NCBI RefSeq assembly: GCF_050107595.1
Contig: NZ_JBNILH010000011.1
Span: 1-64,000 of the forward strand
Length of the DNA stretch: 64,000 nt
Direction of reading: 5' to 3'
DNA from: Bacillus_AB infantis_C
GTDB lineage: Bacteria; Bacillota; Bacilli; Bacillales; Cytobacillaceae
The notes under the pieces were generated by a model. The model saw nothing but the letters and a program-made list of their open reading frames with translations. It had not been told where the DNA came from and did no database searches. Below are positions 8,178 to 17,057 of this stretch, in pieces. The position numbers and the translations under genes are program-made. Every line of letters starts with the position of its first letter. Within the stretch, counting starts at the first letter, position 1.

Positions 8178-8969
8178 TTACCCTCCTTGAATGACCATCT
8201 GCTTTTTCGCCGCGGTCCAAAGTGCCTGTATCGGAATGATGAGGATCAGCACCCATACTCCCTGAAGAAGCAGACCATTGATAGCTTCCCCATGTGTGAA
8301 GCCATTGGTGAAAATCATGCTTGGAATATAGCTGATGCCCTGGAAGGGAAGGAATTTCAAGATATCCTGCGCCCAGACAGGGAAAAAGGAAAGAGGGATC
8401 AGCAGCCCGGAAAACAGATCGATCACAACTCGCTTGGCCCTGATTAAGCCTGTATTATTATATAAGAAAAATGTCGTAATCCCTGTCAGCAGATTTAATT
8501 GGGTATTGATCAAGAAACTGAGCAGAATGGATACTGAAAACAGCAGCCAGGTAGCAGGGTCTGCCGAAAATTCAAGCGGGAAGATAAGGGCCACGATCAC
8601 CATCCCGGGAACAGAGAAAAAGAACAAACGGAATATCCCTTCCCCCAGCCCCTGCATGGTCTTCATCCCAAGATAATTGTATGGCCTAATCAGCTCAACC
8701 GCTACCCTTCCTTCCTTTATTTCTGCAGCCATTTCCCGGTCGATATTATTGAAATAAAAGGCCCTCGCCATCCAGGCAACAGCTACATAAGTGGTCATCT
8801 GCAGGACGGAAAGGCCCTCAATGCTCTCTTTCCCTCCATAAATAGCAGTCCATAAAAAATAATAAGCTCCGATATTAATGCTGTATATCAGAATACCTGT
8901 ATAATAATTCGTCCGGTAGGCGAGCATCATTAAAAAACGGATCCGGATCATTTCTGCATACTTATCCAT
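8178..8969 (-). CDS. ABC-2 family transporter permease (COG4587-like)
   Basis: This about 263-aa permease begins MDKYAEMIRIRFLMMLAYR at ATG 8969, preceded by AAGGAGG. A longer reading frame extends upstream into the ATPase gene but lacks any ribosome-binding site. The paired-permease loop EIKEGRVAVELIRPYNYL matches the EFDRILTRP loop of its partner. Six membrane helices are visible. It overlaps nothing and lies 10 bp after the ATPase stop. Confidence 0.86.
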   Translation of the reverse strand: MDKYAEMIRIRFLMMLAYRTNYYTGILIYSINIGAYYFLWTAIYGGKESIEGLSVLQMTTYVAVAWMARAFYFNNIDREMAAEIKEGRVAVELIRPYNYLGMKTMQGLGEGIFRLFFFSVPGMVIVALIFPLEFSADPATWLLFSVSILLSFLINTQLNLLTGITTFFLYNNTGLIRAKRVVIDLFSGLLIPLSFFPVWAQDILKFLPFQGISYIPSMIFTNGFTHGEAINGLLLQGVWVLILIIPIQALWTAAKKQMVIQGG

Positions 8970-8979
8970 TGCTGCCTCC

Positions 8980-9987
8980 TTATGCCATGCCTTTATCATA
9001 TATATTGCGGATGATTTCTTCGGTTGATGTCTCCATGATTTTAATATCCCTGACCTTGTAGGCCGAGACTGCCCTTGCAATCAGCGCAGAAATGACTTCC
9101 TCTTTATCCTCCGCAAAGGCAGTAAATGCTTCGTCCTCTCCATTTCTCTGCCATTCAACGGGGAGATCGGCCGTAAGCTCTTCCAAGGCTCCCAATTCTG
9201 CCTGCTCAAGAAATTCAAACCGTATTTCCTTTCCTTCAGCCCAGGTTTCCTTCAGGCTCTGCAAAGCACCGTCGTATATGATGCGGCCTTCATCAAGCAT
9301 GACAACCCGCTCGCAAAGCGCTTCAATGTCAGAAAGGTCATGGGTGGTCAAAAGAATCGTCGTATTGTATTTCTGGTTGATTTCTTTTAAAAACTCACGG
9401 ATTTTCAGCTTAACCAGGACATCGAGACCGATCGTCGGCTCGTCGAGAAATAACAGCGGCGGATTATGGATCAGGGCCGCCGCCAGCTCGCAGCGCATTC
9501 TCTGTCCAAGCGAAAGCTTGCGCACCGGCTTATCCAGGAGAGGCCCGATATCAAGTGTCCTGATAACATGGTCCATATGGCTGGCATAATCCTCATCAGA
9601 TACTTTATAAACCTTTTTTAAAAGCCGGAACGATTCCTGAACGGCAATATCCCACCACAGCTGGGATCTCTGCCCGAACACAACCCCGATCGTCTGGACA
9701 AATCTCTCCCGGTCCCTGTGCGGATTCATCCCGTTGACAGTCACCTCACCGGAAGTCGGCTCCAGGATGCCGGTCAGCATCTTGATGGTCGTCGACTTTC
9801 CCGCTCCGTTTTCTCCTATGTAGCCAACCATTTCCCCCTGCCTTACTTGAAAGCTGATATCGTTGACAGCAGGGACAATCTTATAATTTCGCGTAAACAG
9901 ATCACGGAAGGCCCCTTTAAGGCCGGCCCTGCTTGAATAGGCCTTAAACTCCTTGCGCAGGCCATTTACAATGATGGCATCCTTCAT
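8980..9987 (-). CDS. ABC transporter ATP-binding protein (COG4586-like)
   Basis: This about 335-aa ATPase has Walker A GENGAGKST, signature LSLGQRMR and Walker B LLFLDEPTIGLD. The C-terminal extension of about 90 residues is typical of this exporter class. The ATG at 9987 has TTGGAGGAAAAC upstream; the in-frame TTG at 9999 lies inside that ribosome-binding site and is unlikely. It heads the three-gene exporter operon. The divergent region towards gsaB contains the 144-bp tandem repeats. Confidence 0.9.
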   Translation of the reverse strand: MKDAIIVNGLRKEFKAYSSRAGLKGAFRDLFTRNYKIVPAVNDISFQVRQGEMVGYIGENGAGKSTTIKMLTGILEPTSGEVTVNGMNPHRDRERFVQTIGVVFGQRSQLWWDIAVQESFRLLKKVYKVSDEDYASHMDHVIRTLDIGPLLDKPVRKLSLGQRMRCELAAALIHNPPLLFLDEPTIGLDVLVKLKIREFLKEINQKYNTTILLTTHDLSDIEALCERVVMLDEGRIIYDGALQSLKETWAEGKEIRFEFLEQAELGALEELTADLPVEWQRNGEDEAFTAFAEDKEEVISALIARAVSAYKVRDIKIMETSTEEIIRNIYDKGMA

Positions 9988-10180
9988 GTTTTCCTCCAAT
10001 TCAATCCCTTTTTTACAAGGGCATATATTTCAAAACAATCAAGGCATCCAGTCCTCTCTCAAAGCCGGCACCCTAAAGAATCATTTTAGCCAAAGGAGAT
10101 CTTTTATACAAATAGCCTGCACGCATCTTTCCAGGCTGATTCCCATTTGGCGTCTTTCCAGGAGGGTTATCTTCACCAGG

Positions 10181-10560
10181 GGGGCTTACGGGAAGTTTAG
10201 TCCCCGCTCTCCTTCCTTTTTCCTAACTTTCTTACTATGAGCGCGGGGCTATTACTGCCCGTTAAACTGCGGCATTGGGTTACTTCCCCTTGGACGCCTT
10301 CCCAAGGGGTTAGTTGAACCAGCCGGGCTTTACGGGCAGTTTAGTCCCGCTCTCCTTCCTTTTTCCTAACTTTCTTACTATGAGCGCGGGGCTATTACTG
10401 CCCGTTAAACTGCGGCATTGGGAAACTTCCCCTTGGACGCCCCTCCCAAGGGGTTAGTTGAACCAGCCGGGCTTTACGGGCAGTTTAGTCCCGCTTTCCT
10501 TCCTTTTTCCTAACTTTCTTACTATGAGCGCGGGGCTATTACTGCCCCTTAAACTGCGGT
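10181..10560. repeat. Tandem array of a structured 144-bp repeat (about 2.7 copies)
   Basis: Copies start at about 10181, 10325 and 10469 with a period of 144 bp; the third lacks its last third. Each full copy holds two hairpins. In the first, ACGGGCAGT (10332-10340 in copy 2) pairs with ACTGCCCGT (10397-10405). In the second, CCCCTTGG pairs with CCAAGGGG (10286-10309 in copy 1). Copies differ at only a few positions, mostly between the hairpins. The array occupies the divergent intergenic region and ends about 38 bp before the gsaB start. Confidence 0.92.
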
Positions 10561-10597
10561 AATATAAAGGAGGAATTACGCCTTAAGGAGGAAGAAA

Positions 10598-11893
10598 ATG
10601 AATTTCTCAAATTCAGAACGCATACATGAAGAAGCACTGAAACATATTGTGGGCGGAGTTAACAGCCCTTCCCGCTCTTATAAAGCAGTCGGCGGCGGAG
10701 CTCCTGTTGTGATGGAGCGCGCGCAGGGAGCTTACTTCTGGGACGTCGACGGAAATCAATATATCGATTATCTGGCTGCATATGGCCCCATCATCACCGG
10801 CCATGCACATCCTCACATTACAGAAGCGATCAAAAGAGCAGCCGAAACAGGGGTCCTGTACGGAACACCTACCCCGCACGAAGTAAAATTCGCCAAGATG
10901 CTGAAGGAAGCGATGCCGGGCATGGAAAAGGTCCGCTTCGTCAATTCAGGCACTGAGGCCGTCATGACCACGATCCGTGTGGCAAGGGCGTACACAGGAA
11001 AAGACAAAATCATTAAATTTGCCGGATGCTACCATGGCCATTCCGACCTTGTCCTTGTAGCTGCAGGCTCGGGGCCGTCCACACTTGGAACGCCGGATTC
11101 TGCCGGCGTGCCGAAAAGCATCGCCCAGGAAGTGATCACGGTCCCATTCAATGATATCGAACCATTTAAAGAAGCGATGGAAAAATGGGGAGACGAGATT
11201 GCAGCCGTGCTGGTTGAACCAATTGTAGGAAATTTCGGCATAGTTGAACCAAAGGAAGGCTTCCTGGAGCAAATCAACGAAATCGCCCATGCAGCAGGCT
11301 CCCTCGTCATATATGATGAAGTCATAACAGCCTTCCGATTTATGTATGGCGGTGCCCAGGATATGCTTGGCGTTCAGCCTGACCTGACAGCGATGGGCAA
11401 AATCATTGGCGGCGGGCTTCCGATCGGCGCTTACGGCGGCAAACTGGAAATCATGGAAAAGGTGGCTCCATTAGGCCCAGCTTATCAGGCAGGGACAATG
11501 GCAGGAAACCCGGCTTCCATTCTTTCGGGAATCGCCTGCCTTGAAGTCCTCAAACAGGATGGAGTCTATGAATATCTTGACAGGCTTGGCCAAATGCTTG
11601 AAGAAGGCATACTGGCAGCAGCGGCTGAGCATGGGGTCCAGATCACCATCAATCGTCTGAAAGGTGCGCTGACCATCTACTTTACGGAAGAAAAAGTAGA
11701 AAATTATGAGCAGGCAGAAAACACAGATGGCGAGACTTTTGCGCGTTTTTTCAAGCTGATGCTTGAACAGGGGATCAACCTGGCGCCTTCCAAGTATGAG
11801 GCCTGGTTTGTAACCATTGCCCACACCGAAGAAGATATACACGCGACTCTCCATGCCGTCAACCATGCATTCAGCATAATGAGCGGAGAATAA
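10598..11893 (+). CDS. gsaB: Glutamate-1-semialdehyde 2,1-aminomutase (second GSA-AM)
   Basis: This PLP enzyme converts glutamate-1-semialdehyde to 5-aminolevulinate for tetrapyrrole synthesis. The 431-aa protein has VGGVNSPSRSYKAVGG at the N terminus, the PLP-contacting NSGTEAVMTTIRVARAYTG segment, DEVITAFR and the catalytic lysine in GKIIGGGLPIGAYGG. B. subtilis carries GsaB beside bcp/perR in addition to HemL elsewhere, so this is likely the paralogue. Two AAGGAGGAA ribosome-binding-site-like sequences lie in tandem upstream; only the second is correctly spaced for ATG 10598. A strong terminator follows. Confidence 0.93.
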   Translation: MNFSNSERIHEEALKHIVGGVNSPSRSYKAVGGGAPVVMERAQGAYFWDVDGNQYIDYLAAYGPIITGHAHPHITEAIKRAAETGVLYGTPTPHEVKFAKMLKEAMPGMEKVRFVNSGTEAVMTTIRVARAYTGKDKIIKFAGCYHGHSDLVLVAAGSGPSTLGTPDSAGVPKSIAQEVITVPFNDIEPFKEAMEKWGDEIAAVLVEPIVGNFGIVEPKEGFLEQINEIAHAAGSLVIYDEVITAFRFMYGGAQDMLGVQPDLTAMGKIIGGGLPIGAYGGKLEIMEKVAPLGPAYQAGTMAGNPASILSGIACLEVLKQDGVYEYLDRLGQMLEEGILAAAAEHGVQITINRLKGALTIYFTEEKVENYEQAENTDGETFARFFKLMLEQGINLAPSKYEAWFVTIAHTEEDIHATLHAVNHAFSIMSGE

Positions 11894-11913
11894 TTATACA
11901 GTTTTTTATGCAT

Positions 11914-11941
11914 AAAAGGAGCCTTAAGCGGCTCCTTTTTT
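11914..11941 (+). terminator. Intrinsic terminator after gsaB
   Basis: AAAAGGAGCC pairs with GGCTCCTTTTT around a six-base loop, followed by T residues. Confidence 0.92.
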
Positions 11942-11955
11942 AATATAGTTCATAT

Positions 11956-11969
11956 TGAAAACGTTTACA
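11956..11969 (+). promoter_or_regulatory. cre site (CcpA operator)
   Basis: TGAAAACGTTTACA matches the catabolite-responsive element consensus TGWAANCGNTNWCA at every position. It lies in the 314-bp region between the gsaB terminator and the glutamate-synthase-like gene, about 75 bp upstream of the -35 of that gene's likely promoter. An upstream location is more typical of CcpA activation than repression, which is inference. Confidence 0.75.
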
Positions 11970-12038
11970 AAACAAGATGTTTAATCAAAATACTCATATT
12001 CCACTGCCCATTCGCCATCCAGAGTTTTGTATAATTAA

Positions 12039-12067
12039 TTGATTTCTGAAAATTCTTATGATATGAT
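12039..12067 (+). promoter_or_regulatory. Likely promoter of the glutamate-synthase-like gene
   Basis: TTGATT (-35, 12039-12044), a 17-bp spacer and TATGAT (-10, 12062-12067) predict a start near 12074, giving a leader of about 180 nt. A weaker TATAAT lies near 12108. No other gene is seen between 11942 and 12255. Confidence 0.6.
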
Positions 12068-12255
12068 TGAAATACTAATTTTCGAAAAACTCACTTTTGT
12101 ATCTTATAATTTCTTGAAAAATGAAAAGACCCACCCTGTCTTATTTTCCCCTTATATGTTTCCTCGAAACAATGAACCTTACAAAATTTCATTTTGTATA
12201 CAGAATAAATCTTATAGGAGGTGAACCGGCTTGGCAATTTGCTGAAGCCGTATTT

Positions 12256-15200
12256 ATGACACAAACTTGGAGCCCATCCCTATTCACTGAATTTAACCGC
12301 CAGGAGCATGATGCCTGCGGGATTGTAGCCGCAATGGAAAAGAATAAAATCCCTACAAGGGAGAATATCTTCAGCTGCATCGATGCTCTTGTCACGATGA
12401 ATCACCGCGCGGGTTTTATTAATGGAGAAGGTGACGGCGTCGGGATTCATATCGATATCCCGCGCGAGCTATGGAAGCAGAAGCTTTCTGATGCCGGTGC
12501 CGATCCTGAGGCAGCATCCCGCGAAGGATTTGCTGTCGGCCATGTTTTCATGTCAAGAAATGAAAAAAGCTCAAGCATCAAGTCAAGCCTTACAGAAAAA
12601 TTAGAAATTGCAGGCTTTGAAATCCTATTTGAATCGGACGAAGTGACAGATTCCTCAGCTCTTGGGCCGATTGCCATCCAGGAAAACCCTATATTCTGGC
12701 AGTTTGCCATTTTATCAGATTTGGAGGGCCAGCCTCTTACTGAAAAATTATTTAACCTTATTATTAATTTTGAAGAAGATGAGCATGTCCATGTCGCCTC
12801 CTTAAGCCAGCACCATGCCGTCTATAAAGTAATGGGCGCTGGGGATATCCTGCCGAAATATTATCATGACCTTGCGAACCCGCTTGCTGCATCGACAATG
12901 ACGCTTGGCCATAACAGATATTCGACCAATACGCTGTCCAGCTTTTTCCGTGTCCAGCCTTTCAGTGTGCTTGGGCATAACGGCGAAATCAACACGATTG
13001 CCAAGCTCAGGGATGAAGCAAAGCTTGCAGGCGTCCCGCTCGTGAAGGACGGCAGCGATTCACAGGACTTGAGCAGAACACTGGAGACGTTTATTTGCCG
13101 TGAAAATTATTCACTTTTTGAAGCAATGGATGTTATGTTCCCGCCAATTGTAAACGAAATCAAGTCTTATCCGGACCATCTCCAGGATCTGTACACCTAC
13201 ATCCGGGAAGGCTGGGGCCATTTTGCCCAAGGTCCTGCTGGGATCATCTCCCGCTTTGCGGACGAGGCAGTATTCAGCGTGGATGCACTTGGGCTGCGCC
13301 CGCTCTGGATGCTTGAAACAGAAAGTTCTTATTTATTCTCTTCCGAACCGGGGATTATTCCTTCAAGCGAATATGTAAACGAGCCTAAGCCGCTGGCTCC
13401 GGGAGAAAAGGTCGGCCTGAAATGGAACGGAGATGTTCTTGAGGTATTTGAGCAGCATGCATACCAGGAACAGGTATACAAAAGATTCTCAAAGCGGGTG
13501 CATCTGGATGGCAGCAGGAAGCGGCTTGAAACGCCAAGGCTGTCCAAAACCATTTCAATGAATTATCCAAGCAAGATTCATAACGGCCAATACAAAGCCT
13601 TCGGCTGGGAAAGGGATCAGGTCCAGCTTGTTGAACAGATGGCAGATAAAGGCATTGAGCCGATCCGCTCTTTAGGACATGATGCACCTTTGGCAGCTTT
13701 AAATCCTGAGCGGAAAAACATCGCCGACTATATAAAAGAAAGCGTGGCCGTCGTGACCAATCCGGCCATTGACCGCGACCGTGAGACAGAACATTTTTCC
13801 ACCAGGACCATTATCGGGAAGCGCCCTGCCCTCTTTCATTCTGATAAGGAAGTCTCAGGGGTCACTGAACTTCAGACTCCTCTTTTAATTGAAGGAAAAG
13901 CAGGATTCGAATGTTCGGGCATTATCCAGCAGCCAAGCTACGACCAGGTGACAGACTATTACCAGGAGCAAAAGCTGACTGCCTACATCCCGATTGTGTT
14001 CAGTGAAGATGAAGGCATCCGGGAGGCCCTTGGCCGTCTGGCGGAAGATGCCGTGGCTGCTGTAAGGAGCGGAAAGTCCCTCCTCATACTGGATGATTCA
14101 CAGGCACATCAGAACGGGAATCTGTGGCTCGATCCCCATTTGGCCGTATCAGCGATCGATCAGGCGCTCGTTAAGGAAGCGGTCCGCAGGGACTGTTCCA
14201 TCCTGCTCCGTTCAGCTTCCATCCGGTCTCTGCATGATATCATCACCAGCTATGGACTTGGTGCAGATCTGATTTCCCCGTACTATATGTTCATGACTGT
14301 GCTGGATGAATCGGCAACGCCGCTTGTAAACCTGTACACAGCGCTGACAAAAGGCCTCGAAAAGGTTATTTCTACGATCGGGATTCACGAGCTCAGAGGC
14401 TATGGGCGGCTATTCTCAAGCATCGGACTGCATGAGGAAACAGCGGAAATACTGAATATCGTAAACTTCTTCGGTTCAGGAGAGCTTGCCTGCAATTTTG
14501 AAAGCATGAAGGAAGATGCTATCCAGAGAGCAGAAGATTACCAGAATGAAAAAGAAAGAATCGGAAAAACCTTCCACCTTTTCCCGCGCATCTGGAAAGC
14601 CATCGGCGAAGTTGCCAAAACCGGCGACTATACAGCGTACGGGGAAAAGATTTCAGAACAGGAGGAGCAGAATCCGACAACGATCCGCCATCTGACTGGC
14701 TTCAAGCCGGCATCCTCCCCTGTATCGCCTTCAGAGGTGAGCCTGAATGTCGGCACGCATGATCTTCCTTTCGTCATTGCTTCAATGTCATTCGGCTCAC
14801 AAAATGAGATTGCCTTCAGGGCTTATGCAGAAGGTGCAGACCGCCTGAATATGGTCAGCATGAACGGTGAAGGCGGGGAAATCAAGGATATGCTGGGCAA
14901 ATACCCGAATACCCGCGGACAGCAGGTTGCTTCCGGCCGGTTTGGGGTGAACGCAGAGCTGCTGAACTCATCAAACCTGCTTGAAATCAAAATCGGCCAG
15001 GGTGCGAAGCCGGGTGAAGGCGGACATCTTCCTGGCTCAAAAGTGACAGCGAAGATTGCCGAGGCGAGAAATGCCACCATCGGCTCAGATTTAATCTCGC
15101 CTTCCAACAATCATGATATCTATTCAATTGAGGACCTGGCCCAGATGATACACGAGCTTAAGACGGCCAATGATAAAGCCAAAGTCGCTGTAAAAGTTCC

Positions 15201-16728
15201 CGTCGTTCCTAATATCGGGACGATCTCGGTTGGAATCGCAAAAGCTGGGGCGGATATCATCACCCTGAGCGGTTTTGACGGGGGTACCGGCGCCGCCAGG
15301 ATCCATGCGCTCCAGCATGTCGGGCTTCCAGTTGAAATCGGTGTTAAGGCCGCCCATAACGCCCTGCTTGAAGCAGGACTGCGCGACAGTGTGGAAATCT
15401 GGGCTGACGGCGGCATCAAGAGTGCATCTGATGTGCTTAAGGTTATGCTCCTCGGGGCAAACAGGATCGGATTCGGGACACTTTCCATGCTGGCGATCGG
15501 CTGTACCACATGCCGCGGCTGCCATCTGGATACATGCCATGTCGGGATTGCAACTCAGATTGAAACAGAAGCGCAGGCAAAGGATCATGGCCTCCGCCGA
15601 TTCGTCCCGCGTCAATTCGATTTGGCCGTCCAGGGCATCATGAACTTATATACAGCCTTCGGGACAGAGCTCAAGGCGCTGGCGGCGGGACTTGGAATCA
15701 GGAACCTTCAGGACGCTGTCGGGCGCTCTGACCTCCTTGAGCAGGCAAAAGGAAAAGAACAGCTGGATCTGACCTACCTCCTCCGCACACTGGAGATTGG
15801 CCAATTGAGCCATCAGGAAGCGGCTGCTTCCCTCGATGCCCACCAGCTTCAGGTGGCAGTTGGGGCAGAATATCTTGATGCAAGCGTAGAAGAGCTGCAT
15901 CAATCACGCGAATACCAGAGCATTACTTCAGAACAGCGCGTGCTGGGAAGCCGCGTTTCCTGCCACCGTGTCAGAAACCGGCTGGACGGATCCTATCAGA
16001 GCCTGCCGCCTGTCTCCCTTAAATATAAGGGCGGCTCGATTCCAGGCAATGGGCTCGGAGCCTACAACAGCGCCGGCATCCATATTGAAGTGGCCGGCGG
16101 CGCCCAGGATGGCATCGGTAAGACTTCATTCGGCGGAGAGATTCTGATTTTTAAATCAAAAGGAAAGAATGGCAGCTTCTACAATGGATCAGTCGGCAAA
16201 GGGTTTGGATACGGCGCACAAAAAGGACTCCTCGTGGCCCAGGGGAACGCTGATGCCCGTGCAGGCATCCGTCTCTCCGGTGCAGACATGATCATTGGCG
16301 GGCAGCTGAATAAGCCTCTTCCTGACAAAGAACATGGCAACATCGGGACACATTCCAATATAAAAGGATTTGCTTTTGAATACATGACCAATGGCAGAGG
16401 CCTTGTGCTTGGCGATCCTGGCCCATGGATTTGCGCAGGCATGACCGGCGGGGTTGTATACCTCCGTCATCAGCCGGAACTGGGGCTCACGAAGGAAGCC
16501 CTCCAGCGCAGGATTGCAAAAGGGGCAAAGGTCACCGTCTCTTCTTTGTCCTCAAAAGGACAGGAAGATGTTCAAGAGCTTCTCGGCAATTATATAAAAA
16601 TGCTCGCGGAACAAGGGCAGCACGAAGAATCTGAACAGCTGTCCAAATTGCTTGAAGACGTTGAAAACCACTTCTTCCAGGTAGTTCCTGTCAAAGAACA
16701 GGCTGACCCTTCTGTTTCTACAGAATGA
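12256..16728 (+). CDS. Glutamate synthase large-subunit-like protein
   Basis: This 1490-aa protein has the full GOGAT domain order. A class II glutamine amidotransferase domain (about 20-370) has candidate nucleophile Cys21 in EHDACGIV. It is followed by a central domain (about 390-700), an FMN/glutamate-synthase barrel (about 760-1140) and a C-terminal GXGXG beta-helix (about 1225-1430). The 3Fe-4S cysteines are Cys1083, Cys1089 and Cys1094 (C-x5-C-x4-C before HVGIATQ), with an extra Cys1086. No gltD small subunit is adjacent, so the electron donor is unknown. The best ribosome-binding site (AGGAGGTG, 12216-12223) is 32 nt before ATG 12256; the nearer TTG 12231 is out of frame. An in-frame upstream extension to 12121 has no homologous look. 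Confidence 0.85.
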   Translation: MTQTWSPSLFTEFNRQEHDACGIVAAMEKNKIPTRENIFSCIDALVTMNHRAGFINGEGDGVGIHIDIPRELWKQKLSDAGADPEAASREGFAVGHVFMSRNEKSSSIKSSLTEKLEIAGFEILFESDEVTDSSALGPIAIQENPIFWQFAILSDLEGQPLTEKLFNLIINFEEDEHVHVASLSQHHAVYKVMGAGDILPKYYHDLANPLAASTMTLGHNRYSTNTLSSFFRVQPFSVLGHNGEINTIAKLRDEAKLAGVPLVKDGSDSQDLSRTLETFICRENYSLFEAMDVMFPPIVNEIKSYPDHLQDLYTYIREGWGHFAQGPAGIISRFADEAVFSVDALGLRPLWMLETESSYLFSSEPGIIPSSEYVNEPKPLAPGEKVGLKWNGDVLEVFEQHAYQEQVYKRFSKRVHLDGSRKRLETPRLSKTISMNYPSKIHNGQYKAFGWERDQVQLVEQMADKGIEPIRSLGHDAPLAALNPERKNIADYIKESVAVVTNPAIDRDRETEHFSTRTIIGKRPALFHSDKEVSGVTELQTPLLIEGKAGFECSGIIQQPSYDQVTDYYQEQKLTAYIPIVFSEDEGIREALGRLAEDAVAAVRSGKSLLILDDSQAHQNGNLWLDPHLAVSAIDQALVKEAVRRDCSILLRSASIRSLHDIITSYGLGADLISPYYMFMTVLDESATPLVNLYTALTKGLEKVISTIGIHELRGYGRLFSSIGLHEETAEILNIVNFFGSGELACNFESMKEDAIQRAEDYQNEKERIGKTFHLFPRIWKAIGEVAKTGDYTAYGEKISEQEEQNPTTIRHLTGFKPASSPVSPSEVSLNVGTHDLPFVIASMSFGSQNEIAFRAYAEGADRLNMVSMNGEGGEIKDMLGKYPNTRGQQVASGRFGVNAELLNSSNLLEIKIGQGAKPGEGGHLPGSKVTAKIAEARNATIGSDLISPSNNHDIYSIEDLAQMIHELKTANDKAKVAVKVPVVPNIGTISVGIAKAGADIITLSGFDGGTGAARIHALQHVGLPVEIGVKAAHNALLEAGLRDSVEIWADGGIKSASDVLKVMLLGANRIGFGTLSMLAIGCTTCRGCHLDTCHVGIATQIETEAQAKDHGLRRFVPRQFDLAVQGIMNLYTAFGTELKALAAGLGIRNLQDAVGRSDLLEQAKGKEQLDLTYLLRTLEIGQLSHQEAAASLDAHQLQVAVGAEYLDASVEELHQSREYQSITSEQRVLGSRVSCHRVRNRLDGSYQSLPPVSLKYKGGSIPGNGLGAYNSAGIHIEVAGGAQDGIGKTSFGGEILIFKSKGKNGSFYNGSVGKGFGYGAQKGLLVAQGNADARAGIRLSGADMIIGGQLNKPLPDKEHGNIGTHSNIKGFAFEYMTNGRGLVLGDPGPWICAGMTGGVVYLRHQPELGLTKEALQRRIAKGAKVTVSSLSSKGQEDVQELLGNYIKMLAEQGQHEESEQLSKLLEDVENHFFQVVPVKEQADPSVSTE

Positions 16729-16737
16729 TGGTTCGCC

Positions 16738-16775
16738 AAAGGCCCGCTCAACATTCCTGAGCGGGCCTTATTTAT
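16738..16775 (+). terminator. Intrinsic terminator of the glutamate-synthase-like gene
   Basis: GGCCCGCTCA (16741-16750) pairs with TGAGCGGGCC (16758-16767), followed by TTATTTATTT. Confidence 0.9.
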
Positions 16776-17057
16776 TTCTTATTTCTTTTTATGCAGACTG
16801 CAGCTGAATGATCGTGCAAACATCTTCTCCATCAATATAATAAAATAGAGCCGGCAATGCTCCACTTTTTTCATGTAAGCGCCTTAATGGAATTTTATCG
16901 GAGATTTATCATATTTGTCCCTTGAACTTCAAGGATAATCCCTGTATAGTACATAATTGTTTAACAATGAGCAAATCGGTTTAAATTAAGTATAAAATAG
17001 ATAATGGCTGTATTTTTGCTAAAGCAGCCATTATAAATACGAAAGGATATTATTTTC
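16776..17057. other. Intergenic region, no gene seen
   Basis: About 280 bp of AT-rich DNA upstream of ygaE. No ORF with a ribosome-binding site, RNA gene or repeat is evident. A promoter for ygaE is presumably here (for example around TATAAAATAG at 16991-17000) but I cannot assign a convincing -35. Confidence 0.5.

Noticed and set aside
9953..10240. Plus-strand ORF of 95 codons upstream of gsaB
   Set aside because: It begins within the antisense of the ABC ATPase, has no ribosome-binding site and ends inside the 144-bp repeat.
12121..12255. 45-residue in-frame extension of the glutamate-synthase-like protein
   Set aside because: It has no ribosome-binding site, is AT-rich and overlaps the predicted promoter region; the class II amidotransferase domain starts normally after ATG 12256.
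14823..15615. Long antisense ORFs inside the glutamate-synthase-like gene
   Set aside because: They are shadows in other frames of a strong CDS, without ribosome-binding sites or recognisable products.
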